A model generated the notes under the pieces. That model made no database searches and was not told the DNA's origin. It saw only the letters and a program-made list of their open reading frames with translations. A stretch of 64,000 bases of DNA. Source: a virus. Below are positions 1-6,104 of the stretch, piece after piece. The stretch is taken from the IMG/VR virus record IMGVR_UViG_3300046787_000130, positions 1 to 64,000 of that record; one strand, given 5' to 3'. Made by a program: the position numbers and the translations under genes. Position 1 is the first letter of the stretch; every line of letters begins with the position of its first letter.

Positions 1-533
1 AGTTACTGCAGATGGCCTCGGGGTTTGTGTATCAGTCCGAGACGGTTGCCACTGACACGCCGGGCAAGTTCAAGACGACGCAGACGCCCGTGTGGTTTTC
101 ACCGCACAAGTTCGACCTGCTGGATGAGGTGCTGGAGGAGAACCAGCGTGCCAACACCATACTGGTGTACCAGTTCGTCGAGCAGTTGGCGGAACTCAAG
201 CGCCGCTATCCGCAGTTGGTAACGCTGGTCGACCCCAATGCGATTGACCGCTGGAACGCAGGCAAGGTCGAGTTGCTGGCGGTACACCCCGCCTCGGCAG
301 GCCATGGCCTGAACCTGCAACACGGCGGCTGTCGCATGGTGTTCGTATCGCTGCCGTGGTCGTTGGAACTGTACGAGCAGGTCATCGGGCGACTGCACCG
401 CAGCGGGCAGCGCCATGAGGTTTGGGTCTACGTCTTGATGACCAACAAGACCGTGGACGAGAAGATTTTTGCCGCCCTGCAAGATAAGCGGGCGGTGGCT
501 GATGTTGCACTTGAAGAACTTAAAGGAGATTGA
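1..533 (+). CDS. SNF2-type DNA helicase, C-terminal part (5' end outside window)
   Basis: The frame is open from the first bases of the window (codons in phase with base 3), so the gene starts upstream and only its end is visible. What remains is the second RecA-like lobe of a superfamily 2 helicase/translocase. LLAVHPASAGHGLNLQ fits motif V, and EQVIGRLHRSGQ (about residues 122-133 counted from the ATG at 12) is motif VI with its conserved GRxxRxGQ. Phages use such SNF2-like helicases in DNA replication or recombination; which one cannot be told without the ATPase lobe. The gene is visibly richer in G+C than the fibre genes. The next gene follows within 2 bases. The family call is secure; the exact role is not. 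Confidence 0.85.
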   Translation, partial: LLQMASGFVYQSETVATDTPGKFKTTQTPVWFSPHKFDLLDEVLEENQRANTILVYQFVEQLAELKRRYPQLVTLVDPNAIDRWNAGKVELLAVHPASAGHGLNLQHGGCRMVFVSLPWSLELYEQVIGRLHRSGQRHEVWVYVLMTNKTVDEKIFAALQDKRAVADVALEELKGD

Positions 534-535
534 AT

Positions 536-739
536 ATGAACTATCCCGCTTTGCAGAAGTTGTTGGGCGTTGCTACCGAGCGCGACCTGGAGACGTTGTT
601 GGCGCGAGAGATTGAAGGCGAGCGCCGCTATACGTTCCTCGTCCGCATTCACCAGCGCCTGAGCGCCTTGCGCGCCAGCCGTGAACGTAAGGAACTGCTG
701 GTCAAGACCGGCTACGCCGACCGGGTGGCGCATGACTGA
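536..739 (+). CDS. Small unknown protein, 67 aa
   Basis: The ATG at 536 is preceded by a good AAAGGAG at 522-528, which makes it a better start than the in-frame TTG at 530. The product is charged and probably helical, with many Arg and Glu and no cysteine, membrane segment or recognised motif. It begins 2 bases after the helicase stop and its last codons overlap the next gene by 8 bases, so it is translationally coupled within the same transcript. No function is recognised. The compact arrangement and clean ribosome site argue that it is a real gene. Confidence 0.65.
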   Translation: MNYPALQKLLGVATERDLETLLAREIEGERRYTFLVRIHQRLSALRASRERKELLVKTGYADRVAHD

Positions 740-947
740 CGCAATTAACCCGCCGCACTACAAGCGCGGCGATGTGGAGTGTATAGACGCACTCAAGGCT
801 TGCATGACGCCCGAGGAGTTTCGGGGCTACTGCAAGGGGACTGCTATGGCGTACTTGTGGCGACTGGGCCAGAAGGACTACGCCGTGCAGGAGGCAAAGA
901 AAGCCGCCTGGTATGTGGCTTGGCTGGCAGGGAGTGACCCGCGATGA
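732..947 (+). CDS. DUF3310-family protein
   Basis: The start chosen is the ATG at 732, giving 71 residues; an in-frame upstream ATG at 681 would only add residues read out of frame through the previous gene. INPPHYKRGDVECIDAL at the N terminus and CKGTAMAYLWRLGQK in the middle are the hallmarks of the DUF3310 family. This small protein is common in phages and is often annotated as a nucleotide-kinase-like or SaV-like protein; its biochemical role is not established. The gene overlaps its neighbours at both ends (ATG inside the previous gene, stop overlapping the next ATG), as expected for a coupled early operon. Confidence 0.85.
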   Translation: MTDAINPPHYKRGDVECIDALKACMTPEEFRGYCKGTAMAYLWRLGQKDYAVQEAKKAAWYVAWLAGSDPR

Positions 948-1189
948 ACCGCGATGACATCATCCGCATGGCGCGGGAGGAAGGGGTTTTTGTTGAGCCT
1001 TCGGCATGGCTTGCACCTCCAACAACCGACCTAGAAGAGCGCGTTTACCAATTTGCCGCCCTCGTCGCCGCTGCCGAGCGGGAGGCGTGTGCGAAGGCTT
1101 GCGAGAACATTTGCGAATATGACGCTATGTGCGACGGTTACTACGCCAACACCTATGCCGCAGCCATCCGTGCGAGGAGCAAGAAATGA
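944..1189 (+). CDS. MNRDD-family small phage protein, copy 1
   Basis: The product has 81 residues and starts with an ATGA overlap on the preceding stop. It opens with MNRDDIIRMARE, has a central alanine-rich helix with LVAAAEREACAKACE and ends IRARSKK. The gene at 1551 has the same plan: the first 37 bases are identical and the C-terminal codons are very similar, so the two are paralogues. The family is familiar from phage genomes but its function is unknown. Three cysteines lie in the middle third. A truncated third copy begins exactly at this gene's stop. Confidence 0.7.
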   Translation: MNRDDIIRMAREEGVFVEPSAWLAPPTTDLEERVYQFAALVAAAEREACAKACENICEYDAMCDGYYANTYAAAIRARSKK

Positions 1190-1218
1190 ACCGCGATGAC
1201 ATTCTCCGCATGGCGTGA
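1186..1218 (+). pseudogene. Truncated copy of the MNRDD-family 5' end
   Basis: ATGAACCGCGATGACATTCT repeats the first bases of the MNRDD genes at 944 and 1551, with two substitutions near base 17. It reaches a TGA after only ten codons (MNRDDILRMA). It begins by overlapping the stop of copy 1, in the same way a complete gene would. It is best read as the remnant of a third tandem paralogue whose body was lost or replaced by the membrane protein gene that follows. It could still be translated as a coupling leader; nothing in the sequence decides this. Confidence 0.5.
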
Positions 1219-1249
1219 TGGCGTGATTAACTTTTTGGGGACACTACTG

Positions 1250-1495
1250 ATGATTGACACTGTTTCGTTGATGATTGTTTCCGCAATGCTTGGTGTGTGT
1301 CTAGGCATCTGGATTCAAAAGAAAACCATGCACAATATTATGCGATGCAAGACTATTGACGGCACTGCTGAGCATATTGGCAATGGCGAGTTTGTGTATA
1401 TTATGAAGTCGCAAGACTATCTTCGCATTGTGCTAGGAATTGAAGACAATGGCGCTTTGCGGTTGAGTAATGAGCAGGATAAAAACAATGGATAA
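1250..1495 (+). CDS. Small membrane-anchored protein
   Basis: An ORF runs in this frame from 1196, but its first 18 codons overlap the truncated MNRDD copy. The ATG at 1250, with GGGG nine bases upstream, gives a natural N terminus (MIDTVSLMIV). The 81-residue product starts with a hydrophobic stretch of about 20 residues ending GIWIQKKT, a typical single membrane anchor with positive residues on the inside. A soluble tail of about 55 residues with a YIMKSQDYLRIVLGIE segment follows. No family is recognised. Confidence 0.6.
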   Translation: MIDTVSLMIVSAMLGVCLGIWIQKKTMHNIMRCKTIDGTAEHIGNGEFVYIMKSQDYLRIVLGIEDNGALRLSNEQDKNNG

Positions 1496-1550
1496 TCCAG
1501 TAAACACGCTTCGTGTTCTAGAACATAAAATGTTCCAAGAGGGTCTTTAA
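1488..1550 (+). CDS. Possible 20-residue micro-ORF
   Basis: An ATG at 1488 overlaps the end of the previous gene and opens MDNPVNTLRVLEHKMFQEGL, ending in TAA directly against the ATG at 1551. The tight fit between two genes and the GAGGG near its 3' end, which serves the next gene, suggest a coupling ORF or a very small protein. There is no strong ribosome site of its own and no recognised homologue, so confidence is low. Confidence 0.3.
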   Translation: MDNPVNTLRVLEHKMFQEGL

Positions 1551-1841
1551 ATGAACCGCGATGACATCATCCGCATGGCGCGGGAGGCTACCCGTTATGC
1601 CTGCCACCAGACAAACGATAGTTACGAGTGGCAAGAGATACGGGACGAACGCTTCGCCAACCTTGTCGCCGCTGCGGAGCGTGACGCCATTCTTAGTGCT
1701 ACAGAGCGTCTTCGCGACCGCGAGATAAAGGCAGCAGCGCATCATGCTGGTCGAATGCAAGATGCTTACGAATGGCATATGACTCGGGAAGGTGCGTTTC
1801 GTGACGTTCTTGATTACATCCGTGCGAGGGGCGAGAAATGA
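1551..1841 (+). CDS. MNRDD-family small phage protein, copy 2
   Basis: The product has 96 residues and the same plan as the gene at 944: MNRDDIIRMAREAT at the start, a central LVAAAERDAILSATERL helix and IRARGEK at the end. GAGGG lies about 8 bases before the ATG. The first 37 bases are identical to copy 1 while the middle has diverged, including a YEWQEIRDER stretch and a later YEWHMTREG stretch that copy 1 lacks. Function unknown. It overlaps the next gene by 4 bases (ATGA). Confidence 0.7.
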   Translation: MNRDDIIRMAREATRYACHQTNDSYEWQEIRDERFANLVAAAERDAILSATERLRDREIKAAAHHAGRMQDAYEWHMTREGAFRDVLDYIRARGEK

Positions 1842-2158
1842 AATTGTCAAACAATTGGCAACAACACACAAAAAATGGTTACATTATGTGCTACCGAAAA
1901 GGTTTGCTTGGTGTATGGGACCAAATCCGTGCATGGGTAACTGGTAAAGAAAGATATTCTGTTGAGACTCCAATTACAATATCAGTTTGGGCAAAGAAAG
2001 ATAGCAATGATAATACAGAGCATTTAACAATGGACATTCCTTCTTTAAGAGAGGGATGGAAAATTGAGAGAACAAGTGACTACATAGTAGATAAGGATTC
2101 TGTTGTTAGTGATAACGTTCGTACTATAATTGGTGGTAAAAATAATGAACCGCGATAA
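1838..2158 (+). CDS. Unknown protein, 106 aa
   Basis: It starts with an ATGA overlap on the previous gene. From here the DNA turns clearly more A+T-rich than in the preceding genes, which hints at a different origin. The product is mixed alpha/beta in character, with CYRKGLLGVWDQIRAWVTG near the N terminus and a probable beta-rich second half. No signal peptide, zinc motif or recognised domain is visible. Its end overlaps the ATG of the following gene at 2145. Confidence 0.6.
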   Translation: MKLSNNWQQHTKNGYIMCYRKGLLGVWDQIRAWVTGKERYSVETPITISVWAKKDSNDNTEHLTMDIPSLREGWKIERTSDYIVDKDSVVSDNVRTIIGGKNNEPR

Positions 2159-2561
2159 GTTTCTCGAAAAGGCTGATGCTTATAACACAATGAAGAAGCA
2201 GCAGTTTGAATTGCTAAAAGAGTTCACTCTTGAGTACTGCGACTTGCGTGATGAGGATGGCTATCCAACTCCTGCTTGTCTTCAACTTATTCAAGAGTGG
2301 CATTGGGAAGACCCCACTGGCTGGTTTGAGTTTATTGAACAGCAGTGGTATTATGCCGATTGGGGTTGGGAGAGCAACGTCAAACCGCATCGGTTTAGAG
2401 AAAATAAATTCGTGACGGAGCATGCTATTTCTACTGCTGGATGGTCTGGCAATGAAGCCATCATCAAGGCAATGGAAAAGAACGATATACTCTGGGGGTC
2501 AACTTGGTACCAATCTCAACGTGGTGGACATTATATTTTCGAGGTAGAAAATGAAAACTGA
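2145..2561 (+). CDS. Unknown acidic, tryptophan-rich protein, 138 aa
   Basis: The ATG at 2145 is chosen because the product then begins MNRDKFLEKADAYN. Its first 12 bases match the start of the MNRDD genes, suggesting a shared translation-initiation segment. The in-frame start at 2130 would lie deeper in the previous gene. The protein is rich in Trp, Glu and Tyr (WEDPTGWFEFIEQQWYYADW) and contains no cysteine pair or catalytic motif I can name. It overlaps the next gene by 11 bases. Confidence 0.6.
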   Translation: MNRDKFLEKADAYNTMKKQQFELLKEFTLEYCDLRDEDGYPTPACLQLIQEWHWEDPTGWFEFIEQQWYYADWGWESNVKPHRFRENKFVTEHAISTAGWSGNEAIIKAMEKNDILWGSTWYQSQRGGHYIFEVENEN

Positions 2562-2736
2562 AGTTTATTGCTACGGTTGTCAAGAATCTCACAACACCAA
2601 GACTGTTGAGTTTCTCCACATCGAGGAAAATCCTGATAGCCATGACGTGATGACTTTCTTCTGTGCCAACAGTCAATACAAGGGTATTAGCAGCGTCAGA
2701 GGCAAGGCATTCGCCCGCACCAGTAACTGGTTCTGA
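2551..2736 (+). CDS. Small Cys-containing protein, possible zinc knuckle
   Basis: The product has 61 residues. CYGCQESH near the N terminus gives a CxxC plus His, and one further Cys (FFCANSQ) lies about 32 residues later. Metal binding is therefore possible, though the ligand set is not a standard complete one. The end is basic (VRGKAFARTSNWF). The ATG lies inside the end of the previous gene. No family recognised. Confidence 0.55.
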   Translation: MKTEVYCYGCQESHNTKTVEFLHIEENPDSHDVMTFFCANSQYKGISSVRGKAFARTSNWF

Positions 2737-2744
2737 CTAAATAA
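2737..2744 (+). promoter_or_regulatory. Candidate T4-like late promoter (CTAAATAA)
   Basis: CTAAATAAG lies in the short gap after the stop at 2736, 24 bases before the ATG at 2768. The same kind of octamer at the same distance occurs before 43281, 47417, 54261 and 62930. T4 late promoters consist only of a TATAAATA -10 element, so these fit that class as a variant. The leader also carries TTGAGG as a ribosome site. Confidence 0.4.
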
Positions 2745-2767
2745 GTGATTACTGATTGAGGTGATTT

Positions 2768-3076
2768 ATGACTGTTTCTAATATCAAGCGAGTTTCAAAT
2801 TTAGAATTGCGTTGGACTGCAACAGGTGCTGGCAAGCAGTATCCTGAGATTGTTCAGTGGCGTCAAGATGCCAAAGAGCCAACCAAGGAATGGTGCTACA
2901 CTCTTTGCTTGTGGAATGCCGATAAAGAGAATTGGAATCTGCGATTTGTTGGTGACCGTCCATTCGATTATTCCGTAGATGCAAAGTTGTTTTGGGCACT
3001 TGCTAAGTTTGGGCAGAAGATTGCTGATGCAACTTATGAGTTTGAAGAAGTGATGCGTAACGAAGGTTGGGACTAA
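2768..3076 (+). CDS. Unknown protein, 102 aa
   Basis: TTGAGGTG lies just before the ATG. The product is soluble and tryptophan-rich, with two cysteines close together (EWCYTLCLWNADKENW), and ends in an acidic helix (YEFEEVMRNEGWD). No known fold is recognised. It is followed immediately by the HNH endonuclease gene (3079), with which it is probably cotranscribed. Confidence 0.6.
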   Translation: MTVSNIKRVSNLELRWTATGAGKQYPEIVQWRQDAKEPTKEWCYTLCLWNADKENWNLRFVGDRPFDYSVDAKLFWALAKFGQKIADATYEFEEVMRNEGWD

Positions 3077-3078
3077 TC

Positions 3079-3645
3079 ATGTCTTATGTTCTTGTTGCGG
3101 ACAAGCAGGGTACTCCTAAAGATTGGGTAAACCATGAGTCAGCCGTAAACTATTACGTCAATGATAAGGTATTATGGGAGATTGGTAATCCTATCAAGAC
3201 TTTTTACGGCGGCGTAAACAAAACAGGTGAGCAGTCTACTCTGACTGTTTCATCTATCATTGGCGTGTCTGGTCCAGTTCTTGGTTCGAAGTTTTATGAC
3301 CGTGAGACGCAGTATGCTGAACGGATGGTGCTGTATGCCCGTGACCGCCATATCTGCGCATACTGCGGTGACCACTTCAACTGGCGTGAACTGACTATTG
3401 ACCACGTTCACCCAAAATCACGTGGCGGCAAGAACACTTGGACAAATACTGTATCTGCTTGCAAACCTTGCAATCTGCGGAAGGGTAACAAGACACCTGA
3501 AGAAGCCCGTATGCACCTGCTATTTGTGCCTTATGCCGTTAATGTATTTGAGCGCATGATTCTACAGAATCGCAACATCCTTGCTGACCAGATGGACTTT
3601 CTAATCAGTCGTGTTCCTAAGCATAGCCGACTATTACAGAATTGA
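3079..3645 (+). CDS. HNH endonuclease
   Basis: The ATG at 3079 gives 188 residues. A complete HNH (treble-clef) nuclease core is visible: CAYCGDHF (Cys93, Cys96), LTIDHVHPKSRGG (about 105-117) with the catalytic Asp-His and the family's Pro-x-Ser-x-Gly-Gly, and CKPCNLRKGNKTPEEA (Cys128, Cys131) as the second zinc pair. The N-terminal 85 residues look like a separate beta-rich domain and the C terminus is helical and basic. Such proteins cut DNA in a metal-dependent way. In phages they are either free-standing homing nucleases or packaging/recombination nucleases; no intron or split gene is seen around this one. Its stop overlaps a -35 box for the next transcript. Confidence 0.9.
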   Translation: MSYVLVADKQGTPKDWVNHESAVNYYVNDKVLWEIGNPIKTFYGGVNKTGEQSTLTVSSIIGVSGPVLGSKFYDRETQYAERMVLYARDRHICAYCGDHFNWRELTIDHVHPKSRGGKNTWTNTVSACKPCNLRKGNKTPEEARMHLLFVPYAVNVFERMILQNRNILADQMDFLISRVPKHSRLLQN

Positions 3646-3670
3646 CTTTACAAATACATTGAGGTATACT
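3642..3670 (+). promoter_or_regulatory. Sigma70-type promoter fused to a ribosome site
   Basis: TTGACT (3642-3647), a 17-base spacer and TATACT (3665-3670) form a near-perfect sigma70 promoter. GAGG (3661-3664) inside the spacer is also the ribosome site for the ATG at 3673. Transcription from this promoter would start near 3677, just past that ATG. It would therefore serve the gene at 3791 and those beyond, while the 42-residue gene would rely on read-through from upstream. Confidence 0.6.
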
Positions 3671-3672
3671 TT

Positions 3673-3801
3673 ATGTCTGGAAAAGGTAGTAAGCCACGCC
3701 CCATAAGCGTGCCGCAAAAACAGTTTGATGATAACTGGGATGCCATCTTCAAGCCCAAGGCAAAGAAGAAGCAATCACGGGAGAAGCCCAATGCAGTTTG
3801 A
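3673..3801 (+). CDS. Conserved 42-residue basic phage protein (MSGKGSKPRP family)
   Basis: An ATG at 3673 with GAGG eight bases upstream opens a 42-codon frame beginning MSGKGSKPRPISVPQKQF. It continues with DDNWDAIF and ends in a Lys-rich tail (KPKAKKKQSREKPNAV). Very small proteins starting MSGKGSKPRP followed by a NWDxIF motif recur in T4-like phages, so this is a real gene despite its size. Function unknown; the charge suggests nucleic acid or ribosome contact, which is inference. It overlaps the next gene by 11 bases. Confidence 0.75.
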   Translation: MSGKGSKPRPISVPQKQFDDNWDAIFKPKAKKKQSREKPNAV

Positions 3802-3991
3802 ATTTGAATCATATAATGAGAAGTGCGAGCGACTTGCTCAGTGGAAGAACTGGTTTGCTTGGCATCCTGTTTTTCTTTTTAATACTGAGAAGCCAACGCT
3901 AGTGTGGCTTGAAAAGATACAGCGTAGAAAGTATATGCCAACCAATACTTGGCATTATCGTTCTGTTCCTGATTTCGATTTGTTTATCTGA
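3791..3991 (+). CDS. Unknown protein, 66 aa
   Basis: The start is set at ATG 3791 (MQFEFESYNEKCERLAQW), inside the end of the small basic gene. An in-frame start at 3725 would add a Ser/Arg-rich stretch that is only the shifted reading of that gene. The sequence WFAWHPVFLFNTEKPTLVWLEKIQRRKY looks like a small aromatic-rich beta/alpha protein. Short phage proteins with an AWHPV-type motif are common; no role is known. Confidence 0.65.
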   Translation: MQFEFESYNEKCERLAQWKNWFAWHPVFLFNTEKPTLVWLEKIQRRKYMPTNTWHYRSVPDFDLFI

Positions 3992-3999
3992 GGTGTAAT

Positions 4000-4236
4000 A
4001 TGGCTAGTATGTTTTACGTTTATGACGCATCTGATGATGAGAAGTTTCCTATCATTGGCACTGAGAACATTGATATCAATGGCGATAAACTAATGTCTGA
4101 TGAGATGTTCAAGTTGTTTGCTGCTGATGTACTTATGGTGTTGGTGCGTTCCTGCCCTGACAAGCAGTTTGACATCGTTTGGGAAGATGCTCCAGACTTT
4201 AATGTTGAAGTTCCAATCTATCCGGTAGTGGAATAA
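4000..4236 (+). CDS. Unknown acidic protein, 78 aa
   Basis: TGAGGTGTAAT directly before the ATG is a good ribosome site and is of a type that recurs in this window. The product is strongly acidic, with a DASDDEKFPIIGTENIDING start and a hydrophobic central helix (MFKLFAADVLMVLVRSC). No catalytic motif recognised. It is followed after 1 base by the MazG-like gene. Confidence 0.6.
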   Translation: MASMFYVYDASDDEKFPIIGTENIDINGDKLMSDEMFKLFAADVLMVLVRSCPDKQFDIVWEDAPDFNVEVPIYPVVE

Positions 4237-4237
4237 C

Positions 4238-4495
4238 ATGATGAATCGTAGGGAAGAAGTCCTGACAATCTTCATGGAAGAGTGCGGTGAGGCAATCCAA
4301 GCCGCATCCAAGATTATTCGTTTTGGTGTTGATGATGCCAAGCGTGATGACTTAGAAAGGGAGATTGGCGACATCCTTGCGATGATGAAGTTGGTTGATG
4401 AGGAAGTTGGGCTAGACCAAGACCGCATCCTTGGCTATGCTGAAAAGAAATTAGTCAAGGTTGAACAGTTTATGACTAACAAGAGGGATGACTAA
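4238..4495 (+). CDS. MazG-like nucleotide pyrophosphohydrolase
   Basis: The product has 85 residues. The two metal-binding half-motifs of the all-alpha NTP pyrophosphatase superfamily are present: FMEECGEAIQAASK (Glu14, Glu15, Glu18) and LEREIGDILAMM (Glu42, Asp45). The length fits a single MazG-type protomer that works as a dimer or tetramer. These enzymes hydrolyse nucleoside triphosphates to monophosphates and pyrophosphate. Phage copies are thought to cleanse the nucleotide pool or affect (p)ppGpp, and the latter is debated. Two in-frame ATGs (4238, 4241) are possible starts. Its stop overlaps the glutaredoxin ATG (TAATG). Confidence 0.85.
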   Translation: MMNRREEVLTIFMEECGEAIQAASKIIRFGVDDAKRDDLEREIGDILAMMKLVDEEVGLDQDRILGYAEKKLVKVEQFMTNKRDD

Positions 4496-4722
4496 TGGTT
4501 GCAACTATCTGGAGTAAACCAAATTGCGTTTGGTGTGACCGTGCCAAGGATTTATTGACTCGCGAAAGCATCCCGTATATTGAAAAGGTTGTGGGCGTAG
4601 GAGCCACAAAAGAACAGTTGTTAGAAGCAGTTCCTGCTGCGCGCTCTGTTCCACAAATTCTTATTGATGGTGTACTCATTGGCGGATTCCAAGAATTACA
4701 GGAATATCTGCGCAAAAAGTAA
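4495..4722 (+). CDS. Glutaredoxin
   Basis: The product has 75 residues, the size of a minimal glutaredoxin. The active site is CVWC (Cys11, Cys14) after a first beta strand (VATIWSKPN). RSVPQILIDGVLIGGFQEL holds the conserved cis-Pro (after Ser-Val) and the GG motif that binds glutathione. Phage glutaredoxins (T4 NrdC type) donate electrons to ribonucleotide reductase; no reductase gene is in this window. It is translationally coupled to the MazG-like gene, giving a small nucleotide-metabolism pair. Confidence 0.92.
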   Translation: MVATIWSKPNCVWCDRAKDLLTRESIPYIEKVVGVGATKEQLLEAVPAARSVPQILIDGVLIGGFQELQEYLRKK

Positions 4723-4778
4723 GTGATTGATTTTACAGAAGTTTTTCCTATCGACTTTTTCTCAAAATCCAGTATTCT
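4721..4778 (+). promoter_or_regulatory. Early promoter cassette, copy 1
   Basis: AAGTGATTGATTTTACAG begins at 4721. The -35-like TCGACT is at 4751-4756 and TATTCT at 4773-4778, 16 bases apart. The upstream box lies exactly 30 bases before the -35, as in the copies at 5176 (30 bases) and 6544 (31 bases). Transcription would begin at about 4785, which is the A of the next gene's ATG, so this mRNA may lack a leader. Confidence 0.6.
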
Positions 4779-4784
4779 ATACCT

Positions 4785-5177
4785 ATGAAGAACGAATACA
4801 CTTTTGATGAAAACATTGTTTCTGACCTGCACAAGGACGCGCATGGGTATCGCCCTCGCGAGTGGTTCTGGGCTGATTGGCATGCCGCCGACAACGATGG
4901 CAAGCAGCGTATTTGGGACGAGTTGTTCGTAGACCTCTGCGAAAGCATCGAGCAGGAACAGCGTGCGCAGGCTGCAGCCATTGCTGCCACCGAAAAGCGC
5001 ATCCAGGAAATCCTGGACTTGGTGGCTGGCTCCACCCGCGCTGACGCCATCCGTTTCCTGGATGACGCCCACGATTGCCGTGGTGACATCTCTTTCCTGG
5101 AATTCCACCTGGGGGTGCCGTATGGCTACCTGAGTGGCGTGAAGCCCGGCTTCACGCTGGGTCCAGTGGTTCTCTAA
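4785..5177 (+). CDS. Conserved phage protein (SDLHKDA family), possibly leaderless
   Basis: The product has 130 residues. Its start, MKNEYTFDENIVSDLHKDAH, followed by YRPREWFW, is a recurring pattern in T4-like phages (VSDLHKDA plus an aromatic RP.. segment), which supports the ATG at 4785. An alanine- and glutamate-rich helix (about 50-80) and a globular C-terminal part follow. Function unknown. No Shine-Dalgarno sequence is present, and the -10 box of the upstream promoter ends only 7 bases before the ATG. G+C is higher than in the preceding genes. Confidence 0.75.
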   Translation: MKNEYTFDENIVSDLHKDAHGYRPREWFWADWHAADNDGKQRIWDELFVDLCESIEQEQRAQAAAIAATEKRIQEILDLVAGSTRADAIRFLDDAHDCRGDISFLEFHLGVPYGYLSGVKPGFTLGPVVL

Positions 5178-5233
5178 GTTATTGATTTTACAAGAAAATT
5201 TCGCATTGACTTTTTCGTAGATTTCAGTACAAT
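5176..5233 (+). promoter_or_regulatory. Early promoter cassette, copy 2
   Basis: AAGTTATTGATTTTACAAG starts at 5176, overlapping the stop of the previous gene. TTGACT is at 5206-5211 and TACAAT at 5228-5233 (16-base spacer). The expected start near 5240 leaves a 21-base leader with AAGGGA before the ATG at 5261. Confidence 0.65.
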
Positions 5234-5260
5234 ATAGGTATAGTGAGAGTTAAGGGAAAA

Positions 5261-5428
5261 ATGATGAAGCGATTCTTTTTGGGCAACGCCTGGTTTCAGC
5301 CACCGTTCTATGCAGATAGGTTTTGGGTGCAAGATGCTACGGGCAAGAAGGTGGCAGAAGCATTCAGCCAAGCGTTGGCTAAAGAAATTGCCGAGATGTT
5401 GAACGCCAAGACAAAGGGCGCAAAATAA
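5261..5428 (+). CDS. Unknown small protein, 55 aa
   Basis: ATG 5261 (MMKRFFLGNAW) follows AAGGGA at 5252-5257. A GTG at 5243 is also in frame but is too near the transcription start. The product is short, aromatic at the N terminus (NAWFQPPFYADRFW) and then an amphipathic helix with many Ala and Lys. Its stop overlaps the next ATG (TAATG). No family recognised. Confidence 0.6.
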   Translation: MMKRFFLGNAWFQPPFYADRFWVQDATGKKVAEAFSQALAKEIAEMLNAKTKGAK

Positions 5429-5625
5429 TGAATCATCGTTATCGCGTGGAAGTGCGTTCGGGCAACATTTCGGTTGTCGACACCAAGTTGTTCACTGCGG
5501 TCAATCCTAATGGCGTGACTGTTCTGTACATCGGCTGCGGCGACAATGCCAAAAAGTTGTCTGCTAATCTTCAGCGCGTCATTGCAGAGTACAGCGTTGC
5601 TCCGCAGAATGTCAAGTACATCTGA
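5428..5625 (+). CDS. Unknown protein, 65 aa
   Basis: A coupled start (TAATG) after the 55-residue gene. The product looks like a small alpha/beta protein: RYRVEVRSGNISVVDTKLF, then TVLYIGCGDNAKKLSANLQR. No catalytic residues can be assigned. TGAGGTATCATC after the gene is the ribosome site of the next one. Confidence 0.6.
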   Translation: MNHRYRVEVRSGNISVVDTKLFTAVNPNGVTVLYIGCGDNAKKLSANLQRVIAEYSVAPQNVKYI

Positions 5626-5634
5626 GGTATCATC

Positions 5635-5841
5635 ATGAGTTGGAATCTGGAAGGTTTGAAGGTTGTTGGCAAGTATCTGGGTGAATTCCCGGTGTCTGGC
5701 AAGGTTGAGTTGTCTCGCGTGAAGTATGGTGGCGGTATCACTCACCACATCGTGCTGGATGCGCCCATCCAGGTGTACGGTGCCACGCGTGACCGCGTGA
5801 TTCTTGAGCACAAGTACGTTAAGCAGGTTTGGGAGCATTAA
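5635..5841 (+). CDS. Conserved phage protein (SWNLEG..YLGEFPVSG family), 68 aa
   Basis: TGAGGTATCATC precedes the ATG. The pattern KVVGKYLGEFPVSGKVELSR, then YGGGITHHIVLD and QVYGATRDRVILEHK is a beta-rich small protein seen repeatedly in T4-like phages. No function is known. The even spacing of aromatic, Gly and charged residues suggests a single small barrel or sheet, which is inference only. Confidence 0.7.
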   Translation: MSWNLEGLKVVGKYLGEFPVSGKVELSRVKYGGGITHHIVLDAPIQVYGATRDRVILEHKYVKQVWEH

Positions 5842-5842
5842 T

Positions 5843-6094
5843 ATGTCGTATAATGGTTGGTCGAATTATGAGACGTGGCGCATCAATCTTGAGATGGTTG
5901 ATGGCATGTCGCTGGATGACCTGGGCTTCAGCGATGACGCTGACGTTGCTGACGTGGCTGGGCTGCTGGAATCGCTCTGCGAAGACCGGATTGAAGAACA
6001 GGCAACGGGGCTTGCCAAGGATTTGGCTTGCGCTTTCCTCCGCAAGGTGGACTGGCGTGAGATTGCTGAACGCATGATTGCTTATTACGCTTAA
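5843..6094 (+). CDS. Conserved phage protein with YNGWSNYETW start
   Basis: ATG 5843, just after the previous stop, gives 83 residues starting MSYNGWSNYETWRINLEM. That opening is a signature of a widespread phage and plasmid family of unknown function. The middle is acidic (DDADVADVAGLLESLCEDR) and the C terminus helical (FLRKVDWREIAERMIAYYA). In-frame codons upstream (5804) belong to the preceding gene's other frame. It may be a small regulatory or anti-host protein, as such early genes often are, but nothing here proves that. Confidence 0.72.
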   Translation: MSYNGWSNYETWRINLEMVDGMSLDDLGFSDDADVADVAGLLESLCEDRIEEQATGLAKDLACAFLRKVDWREIAERMIAYYA

Positions 6095-6104
6095 AGGGAA
6101 ATTT

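Noticed and set aside
3079-3645. HNH gene as evidence of an intron or intein
   Set aside because: Neighbouring genes are intact and no split reading frame or splice-site pattern is seen.
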